Source: Caballeronia sp. SBC1
GTDB lineage: Bacteria > Pseudomonadota > Gammaproteobacteria > Burkholderiales > Burkholderiaceae
NCBI RefSeq assembly: GCF_011493005.1
Contig: NZ_CP049156.1
Location: 1,240,001-1,304,000 of the forward strand
Direction of reading: 5' to 3'
DNA: 64,000 bases
Shown in pieces: positions 19,634-27,484 of the stretch (the stretch's first letter is position 1; every line of letters starts with the position of its first letter). The position numbers were made by a program, and so were the translations under genes. The notes beneath the pieces are model-generated. The model did no database searches. It was not told the origin of the DNA and worked only from the letters and a program-made list of their open reading frames with translations.

Positions 19634-20143
19634 ATGCAAAAGAACTGGATGAACCGGCTGGCCGGCGCCATGGTTGCGCTTGGACTTCTCGCCGCGTGTG
19701 AGAAGCACGACGCCGCGGCGGGGCAGGCCGCCGGTGCGCTGAGCAACGTAGCCAGCCAGGCTGGCCAGAAATTCGATCAGGCAGAGAACTATGTCGGCCA
19801 GCAGGTCGACTCGGTCAAGCAGTCCGCGCAGCAGAACCTGCAGTCGGCGGGCACCTTGCCGGATATGTCGGCGAGCGGCGTGGCTGCAGCCGCGCGCGCC
19901 AATCTGGAGGGCGCGGCAAGCGCGACAAACGCGGCTATCATCAACGCCGCAAGCGATACCGGTGCGGGCCTGCAGTCCGCCGGGCACAAATTGCAGGACT
20001 GGTCGGCAAGCTCAGCTATGAGTCAAAGCGGGGCGAGCGGAGCATCGGCAACAGGTTCGGGCAGTTCTTCGAGCGGTGCATCGAGTGGTTCGGCCGCCAC
20101 CTCAGCAGACCCAGGCAACGCCCGCTCGGACATGGACAAATAG
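19634..20143 (+). CDS. Putative lipoprotein, Ala/Ser-rich
   Basis: A 169-residue secreted lipoprotein. From the ATG at 19634 the signal MQKNWMNRLAGAMVALGLLA precedes the lipobox LAAC, followed by EKHDAAAG. GAGG at 19621-19624 is 9 bases from this ATG but only 3 from the in-frame ATG at 19628, so 19634 is preferred. The mature part has AQQNL/QAxxK-type segments that could form helices and ends in a Ser/Gly/Ala-rich tail and SDMDK. No enzymatic motif is seen. It precedes the MscS-type channel by 166 bp. Confidence 0.78.
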   Translation: MQKNWMNRLAGAMVALGLLAACEKHDAAAGQAAGALSNVASQAGQKFDQAENYVGQQVDSVKQSAQQNLQSAGTLPDMSASGVAAAARANLEGAASATNAAIINAASDTGAGLQSAGHKLQDWSASSAMSQSGASGASATGSGSSSSGASSGSAATSADPGNARSDMDK

Positions 20144-20309
20144 GTGACAACCCCGTGGAGTCTCGGAACCTGTCGCGCTTTCCAACGCGGTAAACACGGC
20201 CTTTGCGGGCTAACATCTCGTTACCTGCGTGACCGTATTGTCTAAAGATTATTTCAGCGCAGCGGCTAAACTGGCGGTCTTTTACCTCTTTTGCCTATTG
20301 CGCACCGCC

Positions 20310-22874
20310 ATGAAACCAAGCCGCATCCGGGCGCTTGCTAGCGCGCTGGTATTCGCCGCGTTGGTCAGCTCGGCGCTCACTGTTTTCGCCCTGAACGCTA
20401 GCGCCGCGCCTCCTGCGCTCACGTTGCCGTCGTTTCAGGAACTGATCAACAAACCCGCGGCATCAGACCCGGGATCGGGGGCCGCTGCCGCTTCCGGCAC
20501 GGCGGACGCCACGGCAAGTCCGGCCAGCGACGCGGATCTGACGCGCTCGCTCGACACAGTCATTTCCACGCTGGACAACGACCGGGAACGCACGACGCTG
20601 GTCGCGCAGTTGAAAAAGCTTCGCGATGCCAAGCGTGACGCCGAAGCTGCCGCGCAAGCCGCGGGCACAGCCGCTGCGTCCGACGGTTCCGGCGCGGCAG
20701 TGCTGCCGGAGGTAGCCGCGGCCTCGTCCGCAAGTTCAACGACGGCAGCGTCGGCGGTCGTCGCCGCTATCACGCCTAAAACGGGGCTGCTCGGGGCGAT
20801 CGCGTCGGGGCTGTCGAGCGTAGAAGCCGACTTCAGCCGCGGTCGTACGCCGCTCAATTATTGGGGCGGTCGCCTGAACGCCGCGGGCAATGAGCTTTTC
20901 ACCATTGTCTCGGGACAGAGCCGCGAGAGTTTCGGCCACACGCTGCTCAACTATTGCCTGATGTTGACTGGCTGGGGCGTCTGCGCGTTCCTGCTGGTCT
21001 ACCTCCAGCGGTACTTGCACGCGCGTTACAAAGTCCATTTCGGGCTGCGTGCCAATCCCACCACCAGCGAGCTTTTGATCTTCGCGCTGCGGCGGGTCGG
21101 GCCTTACCTGTTCGCGTTCATCGCGGCGCTGACTTTTGTGCGGCTGATGCCGGTGTCGCTCGGCCGCACGCTCGCGATGGTGACGGCGTACGCGATTGTC
21201 GCGGGCGCCGTGTTTTCATCGATCTGCCTGATCATGTTCTCGTTGTTCGGCTCGGCGCATCGCCGGGTGGCGGTGCATCTGCTGATTCTGCATGCACGTC
21301 GCCTGCTATTTCTCATTGGCACGCTCGGCGCACTGGGCGACGCCGCATCGAACTACGACGTGGCACAACAGCTCGGCACGAATCTGTCCGGGCTCCTCTC
21401 AACGGTCGCGAACATGGGCGCGGCGATCCTGACCGGCTATTTCACGCTGGCGTTCCAGCGGCCGGTGTCCCATCTGATCCGCAGCCGTTCGTATGAGCAG
21501 CGCAGCCAGCACAAGGCCGCGACTGAAACGTTCGAGGTGGTCGGTTCGCTCTGGCAGGTGCCAATGCTGCTGCTCGCATCCGCTTCGGTGATCGCGACGC
21601 TTGCAGGGATTGGCACCTCCGAGAACGTCCTGCAAATGGCGATCGCAACCGCCGGCTTGCTGGTGGTCGGACTGTTTCTCAGTGCTGTTGTGTTGCGGGT
21701 CACGCGATTGCCGCAACGCAAGACGCGCCGGCAATCGGCGTATGTACGACGGCTTTTCAAGTTCTTTGGCCGTATGGTCGTGCTGATGATCTGGTTAGCC
21801 TTCCTCGAACTTGCCTCGCGTTTCTGGGGGTTTTCGCTCACCAAACTTGCGGAGGAAAGCGTGGCCGCACGCGGCATCACGCATGCGGTGAGCGCGATCC
21901 TGCTGACCATTCTTATCGCTTGGCTAGTGTGGATCCTGATCGATACGGGGATTCAGGAGGCACTCAACCCGAACACGTCGCGCGGCAAAGGGCGCGGTCC
22001 AAGCATGCGCGCTCGCACCATGCTGCCGCTGATCCGCAACGTGGTGTTCGTGGGACTGCTGAGTGTTGCCGCGATCATTACCGCCGCCAATCTGGGGCTG
22101 AATGTGACGCCGTTGCTGGCTGGCGCCGGCGTGATCGGGCTGGCGGTCGGCTTTGGTGCGCAGTCGCTGGTGGCGGATCTGATAACGGGACTTTTCATCA
22201 TCATCGAGGACACCATTTCTGTCGGCGATTCGATCGAGGTCGACGGCGGCCATGCGGGCGTAGTGGAAACGCTCACCATTCGTACCGTGCGACTGCGCGA
22301 CGGGCAGGGCGCCATTCACGCCATCCCGTTTTCGCAGATCAAGGTCGTGAAGAATCTGTCGCGCGATTTTGCTTATGCGGTGTTCGAAGTGCGGGTGCCG
22401 TTTTCCGCCGATGTCGACCAGATCACGCAGATGATTCGGGAAGTCGGTGCGGAATTGATGGCCGATTTCCGATACCGGCGCGAGATGCTTGGGCCGATCG
22501 AAGTGTGGGGGCTCGACCGTTTCGATCCCAACTGGATGGTCGTGAAAGGGCAGATCAAGACCCTGCCGCTCAAGCAATGGAGTGTTGCGCGGGCATTTAA
22601 CGTCAGGGTCAAGCGCAAGATGGACGAAATCGGCATGGACGTTCCGGTGCCGCAAATGCAACTACGGGTATCGCGGGAATCCGGGGGCATGGACGCCGAC
22701 TTGAACGATCTGGAGGAGTTGACGGAAGCGGTTCCGCTGTCGCCGGTGGAGCGCAGCGCGGCCGCGATGGCCCGCGATGTTTCACACAAATCCCAGCCCG
22801 CACCGCCGCCGACAGATCAATCAGCGCAAGTGCCACCGCAGATTCCAACGGCGTCGGAGCCGGGGAAAGGGTAG
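20310..22874 (+). CDS. Large MscS-family mechanosensitive channel (YbiO-like)
   Basis: An 854-residue channel protein. The ATG at 20310 gives a signal peptide (ALASALVFAALVSSALTVFA...ASA) before APPALTLPSFQELI; the frame is also open upstream to 20229. A periplasmic Ala-rich region with coiled-coil potential comes next, then several membrane helices, and the MscS core about 590-790 with the pore helix GAGVIGLAVGFGAQSLV and the beta-domain segment IEVDGGHAGVVETLTIRTVR. The C-terminus is a Pro-rich cytosolic tail. Large MscS homologues release solutes on hypo-osmotic shock. Confidence 0.92.
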   Translation: MKPSRIRALASALVFAALVSSALTVFALNASAAPPALTLPSFQELINKPAASDPGSGAAAASGTADATASPASDADLTRSLDTVISTLDNDRERTTLVAQLKKLRDAKRDAEAAAQAAGTAAASDGSGAAVLPEVAAASSASSTTAASAVVAAITPKTGLLGAIASGLSSVEADFSRGRTPLNYWGGRLNAAGNELFTIVSGQSRESFGHTLLNYCLMLTGWGVCAFLLVYLQRYLHARYKVHFGLRANPTTSELLIFALRRVGPYLFAFIAALTFVRLMPVSLGRTLAMVTAYAIVAGAVFSSICLIMFSLFGSAHRRVAVHLLILHARRLLFLIGTLGALGDAASNYDVAQQLGTNLSGLLSTVANMGAAILTGYFTLAFQRPVSHLIRSRSYEQRSQHKAATETFEVVGSLWQVPMLLLASASVIATLAGIGTSENVLQMAIATAGLLVVGLFLSAVVLRVTRLPQRKTRRQSAYVRRLFKFFGRMVVLMIWLAFLELASRFWGFSLTKLAEESVAARGITHAVSAILLTILIAWLVWILIDTGIQEALNPNTSRGKGRGPSMRARTMLPLIRNVVFVGLLSVAAIITAANLGLNVTPLLAGAGVIGLAVGFGAQSLVADLITGLFIIIEDTISVGDSIEVDGGHAGVVETLTIRTVRLRDGQGAIHAIPFSQIKVVKNLSRDFAYAVFEVRVPFSADVDQITQMIREVGAELMADFRYRREMLGPIEVWGLDRFDPNWMVVKGQIKTLPLKQWSVARAFNVRVKRKMDEIGMDVPVPQMQLRVSRESGGMDADLNDLEELTEAVPLSPVERSAAAMARDVSHKSQPAPPPTDQSAQVPPQIPTASEPGKG

Positions 22875-22928
22875 TGCGGGTCTCGCTGCTGTTTCGCTAT
22901 CGGCGTGTGCCAACCAATCCGACGCCCG

Positions 22929-23471
22929 CTAAGCGGCAACCATGACGAGATCATTGACGTGCGTCGAGATGTGCGCGCCAGGCACGCCATAGACATGGAG
23001 CGAGACCGCGGTGCGTCCCGTGAGCGATGTGTTGCCCAACTGGTGAATCGCCCCGCGCCCCGCGCCGACAAACGACACCGCGCCGTGCGCCCGTTCGTGG
23101 CGGCGCGTTTGAACTGCCCGATTCGTCTCGGCATCCCATGCGAACAGTGTCTCAGACAGCGTTCCTTCGAGCACCGTATAGGCGCACCAGGTGTGATGTC
23201 CATGTACCGGACTCGCCTGACCCGCTTGCCAGACGAGTGCGGCGACGGCATAGCGGCCGAGCGGATCGGCAACCAGCAAATGCCGCCGATAACAATCCAG
23301 CCCGCCTTCACGCTGGGCATCGGACAAAAAGCCGACTTCCCCGGACAGTCCATTGAGAGCCGACCGTACGACAAGTGCGAATCCCGCCGACGACGGATCA
23401 AGGCAACAGGCTCGATCGAGTGCATCGGACAATCGCGCGAGTGGCGATTTTGTATCAGGGGCAGAGGTCAT
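22929..23471 (-). CDS. Cysteine dioxygenase-family protein
   Basis: A 180-residue cupin starting at the ATG at 23471 (MTSAPDTKSPLARLSDALDR); the longer upstream frame overlaps the shared promoter and is unlikely. The iron ligands are visible in PVHGHHTW (His-x-His) and GAIHQLGN, with VLEGTLSE in the cupin core. The family oxidises cysteine to cysteine sulfinate, or 3-mercaptopropionate in the related enzymes; the substrate cannot be fixed here. It is divergent from an Lrp-type regulator, which probably controls it. Confidence 0.88.
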   Translation of the reverse strand: MTSAPDTKSPLARLSDALDRACCLDPSSAGFALVVRSALNGLSGEVGFLSDAQREGGLDCYRRHLLVADPLGRYAVAALVWQAGQASPVHGHHTWCAYTVLEGTLSETLFAWDAETNRAVQTRRHERAHGAVSFVGAGRGAIHQLGNTSLTGRTAVSLHVYGVPGAHISTHVNDLVMVAA

Positions 23472-23539
23472 GGCGAGGCTCGTCAGGATGGCGGAATCAG
23501 GTAGAAAGGAGCGGAAAGCCGAGCCTCTTTTATACCGGT

Positions 23540-23567
23540 TTGCATGTGGAAAAAGTTTCCATATAAT
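23540..23567 (+). promoter_or_regulatory. Sigma-70 promoter of the Lrp-type gene
   Basis: TTGCAT (23540-23545), 16-bp spacer, perfect TATAAT (23562-23567). The start codon is 54 bases downstream. The spacer is occupied by the inverted repeat listed separately. Confidence 0.75.
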
Positions 23568-23600
23568 TTCGCCAAGGCACGGAAAAGTAGAATAATTTCC
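23547..23600. promoter_or_regulatory. Two GGAAA/TTTCC dyads, candidate Lrp operators
   Basis: TGGAAA-N3-TTTCCA (23547-23561) lies between the -35 and -10 boxes. GGAAA-N10-TTTCC (23581-23600) lies just after the -10. Binding at the first would block polymerase, so autorepression is a natural reading. The region is shared with the divergent dioxygenase gene. Confidence 0.6.
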
Positions 23601-23621
23601 TATCAGGGGCGGGCTGTGGGC

Positions 23622-24098
23622 ATGGACCTTATCGATCGCAAGTTGCTGGAGCTGCTGCAGGAAGACGTGACAATGCCGATTGCCGAACTGGCGACGCGCG
23701 TCAATCTCTCGCAAACTCCATGCTGGAAGCGCGTGCAACGGCTAAAGGAAACGGGCGTGATCCGTGCTCAGGTCGCGTTGTGCGATCCGCGCAAGCTGGG
23801 GGTTGGGACAACGGTGTTTGTCGCCGTGAAGACCAATCAGCACACGCAGACCTGGGCGGAGGACTTCACGCGCGCGGTGCGCGATATTCCCGAAGTCGTC
23901 GAGGTGTATCGAATGAGCGGTGAAACGGATTATCTGATGCGCGTGGTGGTGTCGGATATCGACGATTACGACCGCGTCTACAAAACGCTGATTCGCGCTG
24001 TCCCACTCTACGACGTGAGTTCGAGTTTCGCGATGGAACAGATCAAATATTCCACCGCCCTGCCTGTGCGCTCGCCGCTCGGGGTGACGGGAAACTGA
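23622..24098 (+). CDS. Lrp/AsnC-family transcriptional regulator
   Basis: A 158-residue regulator from the ATG at 23622 (MDLIDRKLLELLQEDVTMPI), the usual Lrp beginning. The helix-turn-helix runs through IAELATRVNLSQTPCWKRVQ, and the RAM/AsnC ligand domain has VFVAVKTNQH and VVEVYRMSGETDYLMRVVV, with the GETDY signature. An in-frame GTG at 23616 is also possible. It lies head-to-head with the cysteine dioxygenase gene, so it probably responds to a sulfur amino acid; that is inferred from position. Confidence 0.92.
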   Translation: MDLIDRKLLELLQEDVTMPIAELATRVNLSQTPCWKRVQRLKETGVIRAQVALCDPRKLGVGTTVFVAVKTNQHTQTWAEDFTRAVRDIPEVVEVYRMSGETDYLMRVVVSDIDDYDRVYKTLIRAVPLYDVSSSFAMEQIKYSTALPVRSPLGVTGN

Positions 24099-24219
24099 GG
24101 TTTTGCGGTTGAGGTGGAACGCGTTCTGCGGTGTGGACGGAAGGCTGACGCAACCCTTCTGAAATCCATGTCGGGTAAGATCGTGCGCTTCGTCCAATCC
24201 CACTCAGAGCTTCGATTTC

Positions 24220-24426
24220 ATGACCGATGACCGCCGCAAAAAGGCCCCGACGCGGAAGAACCCCACCTTCGCGATCAGTATTCTTATCGTGGTCGTGGTG
24301 ATGCTTGTGATGGGCACGTTGTTCTTCAACGCCATCCGCGACAAGCGCGAGTACGAAAGAGAGAATCCGCCGGATGCAGCGAGCGCTACTGTACCCGCCG
24401 CGGCTGCGACAGGGGCTTCGCAGTAA
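24220..24426 (+). CDS. Small single-pass membrane protein
   Basis: A 68-residue protein not recognised by family. It has a basic N-terminus (MTDDRRKKAPTRKN), one membrane helix (FAISILIVVVVMLVMGTLFF, about 17-36), a charged stretch (RDKREYEREN) and an Ala/Pro/Ser-rich tail. Topology with the basic end inside is expected. It lies alone between the Lrp gene and the convergent FUSC gene. Confidence 0.65.
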   Translation: MTDDRRKKAPTRKNPTFAISILIVVVVMLVMGTLFFNAIRDKREYERENPPDAASATVPAAAATGASQ

Positions 24427-24491
24427 CGCTTTTCCGCCTAGCGGTTTGTGCGGTTATGCGTTTATGTGCGATAGGGTGGGTGTCCGGGCCG

Positions 24492-27230
24492 TCACTCCGG
24501 CAGGTTGATCAGGCTCGCGTTCTTGCGAATCAGCAACGACGCCGTCAGCATTTGCTTGCACTGATGCGCAAGCAGCTTCAGATCCTGGACGGCATCGACC
24601 GGGATATCCTGGGCGCGCTCCGCACCCACCACCATGGAATCCAGTTCGCGCGTGAGCAGCTTCGACTGCTCGGCTTGATCTTCGGGGGCGGGCACTCCAT
24701 CCTGCGCCTGCGTTAGATTGTCGCGGATGACGGTCAGCGCGCGTTGCACGGGTTGCGACGCGTGCCCTGCGGCAGACTTCCCTACCGATTGCAGCAACGG
24801 GCCCGCCGCCGTGATCTGCGACGCGAGCACGTGGCTGCGGATCAGCAGATCGTTGAGTTCAGGCACGAATTTTTGCTGCGCTTTCGGTTCGAGCATCATG
24901 CGCTGAAACGCCTGGCCGAGATTCGCAAACGCTATATGCACGTTCTTACGCGCGAGGCGATAGCGGAAGTCGCTGTCGAGCGCCTCCGCTGCAATGGCTG
25001 CCGCGGCGGAGGCGCCTGAAATGGCGGTCGCGGCCGCGCTTTCGCCGGCGACGTTTTTTTTCTTCGACACCGCAGCCGGGCGATTGTTACCCGTTTCAGT
25101 GACGGTTGGTTGATCCGAGGTCTTCGCTGTCGCGCCCGCGAGCGCCTGGGCCGGGGCGTCCGCTTGCTTCATGGGCGCGGGAGGCTGCGCTTCGCCGGAC
25201 GTCTCCATGGCTGACGCGGCGACCGCATGCCTATCAAAGCTTGCGGCTAACTCGTCGTTCGCGAGGTCTGCTGCGGTGCTTCCGTTCGATACCACCGTCT
25301 CCGCCAAAATGGTTGCCCGGTCGCTCACGACGGGCGAAGGCCCGGCGTCGTCTCCATTTGCCAAGCGGAGGGAAGCATTCCCCGCCGTCGCGAGTTCCGC
25401 TTCGCCGGCTTCCACCCGCGCAAGCGCGGCTGTTGCTGCTTGCGCTGTTCCGGCGTTGGCATCGGCGAACAGATTGGCGTCCGCCGTGCTCTTCGCTTCA
25501 GCCTGAGCGGAGGGCTTGCCGGTCCACCACCAGCTTGCCTCGAGATAATTTCGCATTGCGCCGATCATGTCGCGCACCTGCTTGCCCATCAACCGGTATT
25601 CCCAGTACGGGAACAGATGGCTTGCGGCAATGGCGATAGCGCATCCGACGACGGTGTCAATGGCGCGTTCGCCGATCAGCCGCATGCCGCCCGGCGCGAG
25701 CAGGTGCAGCATCAGCAACACGTAAGCTGACGTGAACACTACGCTCGCCGTGTAGTTGAACAGCAGCAGGCTGTAGCTCATGACCATGCAGGCGAACATG
25801 GCCACCAGCAACACGTGCGGGTCCTTTACCACCAGGATCAGCCCCACGCACGCCGCGCAGCCGATTGCCGTGCCGATGATCCGCTGCACGTTACGCTGTT
25901 TGGTGAGCGAGTATCCGGGCTTGAGAATGATGACGGTTGTCATCACGATCCAGTACGCGTTGGTGAGCGGCAGCAGCCGGCCTAGCCAGAACCCTACCCC
26001 CACTGCAATAGTCACGCGCAGGGCGTGCCGGAAGCTCGGCGAGGCCATGGTCAGGTTCGAAAAAATCTGCATGAACGGCACACGGCGGCTCGACACAAAA
26101 CGGGACAAGGTCGGATCGACGCGAATCACCGTTTCCGTGATGCTCGGATCATGCCGTGTCTGGCGACGCATTTTGTCGATCAACCGTGTCGCACTCCAAA
26201 GCCTCCTGAACGCGGCGGACACCGCCGAATAGGCCTCCGGATTTTTCTGCGGGACGTCGTGCCGGCGCATCTGGTCGAGCTCGTATTCAATCGCGCGCAA
26301 CTCGGCTTTCACATTGATGCGTGCCCGCGCCGGGCGGTTTTGCAGCACGGCCAGGCCGATGTCCTCGAGATCGAGTGCGGTCTTTCTCATCAAGTCGCGA
26401 TAGAAAATCAGGATGTCCTGACCGCCGAAGGAGTTGCGCACGAGCGGGTAATCGGTGTGCGCGCCCACGAACATCTCGTGCAGGTCGACCACGTTGATAA
26501 AGAGGTTGAAGAGCATGACCCGGCGGGCATCGAGCTTGCCGCTTCTCAGTTTCGGCAGGTTGCGCAGCACGATGTCGCGCGCCGCGTCCTGGCGCTCGAC
26601 AGCCGCGATCTGATTTTCGATCAGTTTTCGGTAACACTCGTCAAGATTGGCGTCCAGATCGTAAAAAGCCGAGCGTGCGAGCAGATATTCGGCGCACCTG
26701 AACACGCTCTCAGCCAGCGCCTGGCGCTCGATGCGATAGACGAGCGAACGGCTGACGAAGGTCGCCCAGTAGGTGTACCAAAGGCCGCCGAGGAGAATCC
26801 ATGAAGCGTTGACAAGCGCCTGCATGGGCGTGAAATGCTCTTCCAGCGTCACGATCATCATGAAGAGCGTGGCGAAGCTGATCTGCGGCCAGCGGTTGCC
26901 GTACACCACGATCAGTGACAACACGAACGTGAGCGGCACGACGGTCAGCCACAGCGTCACCGCATTCGCGCTCGCGATGCCGGTAGCAAGCGCCGATAAA
27001 AAGCCAATGACCGTACACGCCAGCATTTCGTTGTGCTTGTACTTCAACGGCCCAGGCATGTCGACGACGCTTGCGCCTAGCGCACCCGTCGCAATCGTGA
27101 ATCCGAGTTCACGATTGTGAAATACAGTCAGCATCAGGATGGCCGGCAGCGACACGCCGAGCGCGATCCGCAAGCCACCGAAGAAGTACTGGCTATAAAT
27201 GAATTTTCTGATTTCTAGCGAGTAACGCAT
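24492..27230 (-). CDS. FUSC-family (YccS-like) inner-membrane transporter
   Basis: A 912-residue protein with two membrane blocks of about six helices each, at about 15-170 and 415-545, the layout of YccS/FusC aromatic-acid exporter relatives. Features include GFTIATGALGASVVDMPGP in the first block and YWIVMTTVIILKPGYSLTKQ in the second. Oddity: residues about 570-745 are an Ala/Ser/Thr-rich, mostly disordered insert before the final helical domain. The start is close to the divergent recC promoter, 254 bp away. The substrate is unknown. Confidence 0.87.
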   Translation of the reverse strand: MRYSLEIRKFIYSQYFFGGLRIALGVSLPAILMLTVFHNRELGFTIATGALGASVVDMPGPLKYKHNEMLACTVIGFLSALATGIASANAVTLWLTVVPLTFVLSLIVVYGNRWPQISFATLFMMIVTLEEHFTPMQALVNASWILLGGLWYTYWATFVSRSLVYRIERQALAESVFRCAEYLLARSAFYDLDANLDECYRKLIENQIAAVERQDAARDIVLRNLPKLRSGKLDARRVMLFNLFINVVDLHEMFVGAHTDYPLVRNSFGGQDILIFYRDLMRKTALDLEDIGLAVLQNRPARARINVKAELRAIEYELDQMRRHDVPQKNPEAYSAVSAAFRRLWSATRLIDKMRRQTRHDPSITETVIRVDPTLSRFVSSRRVPFMQIFSNLTMASPSFRHALRVTIAVGVGFWLGRLLPLTNAYWIVMTTVIILKPGYSLTKQRNVQRIIGTAIGCAACVGLILVVKDPHVLLVAMFACMVMSYSLLLFNYTASVVFTSAYVLLMLHLLAPGGMRLIGERAIDTVVGCAIAIAASHLFPYWEYRLMGKQVRDMIGAMRNYLEASWWWTGKPSAQAEAKSTADANLFADANAGTAQAATAALARVEAGEAELATAGNASLRLANGDDAGPSPVVSDRATILAETVVSNGSTAADLANDELAASFDRHAVAASAMETSGEAQPPAPMKQADAPAQALAGATAKTSDQPTVTETGNNRPAAVSKKKNVAGESAAATAISGASAAAAIAAEALDSDFRYRLARKNVHIAFANLGQAFQRMMLEPKAQQKFVPELNDLLIRSHVLASQITAAGPLLQSVGKSAAGHASQPVQRALTVIRDNLTQAQDGVPAPEDQAEQSKLLTRELDSMVVGAERAQDIPVDAVQDLKLLAHQCKQMLTASLLIRKNASLINLPE

Positions 27231-27270
27231 CGACTTCCTAATTTGCTGCCCGGATTTCTTCGGGGTGTCT

Positions 27271-27331
27271 CAGGTCCCGCCATGGTCTTGATATGCCACG
27301 TCGGGGCACTGGACCTGACTTAATGTGGCAT
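27271..27331. repeat. Interleaved inverted repeats before recC
   Basis: CAGGTCC (27271-27277) pairs with GGACCTG (27311-27317), and ATGCCAC (27293-27299) with GTGGCAT (27325-27331). The arms interlock. They lie in the 254-bp region between the divergent FUSC and recC genes and could be regulator sites; the arms are short enough for chance. Confidence 0.4.
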
Positions 27332-27484
27332 CGAGTCTAACCCAACTCGGCGGTGTCCAAACCTAGGCCGTTCGGACGAGTCCCGGTTAAGAACGGCCTT
27401 TGCTATCCTGTCGTTTCACCTCGCGACACGTCCGCGGCGTTTGCCGAACGAGCCGTTGCCTTTCATGCCCAACTAGCAGGATCC

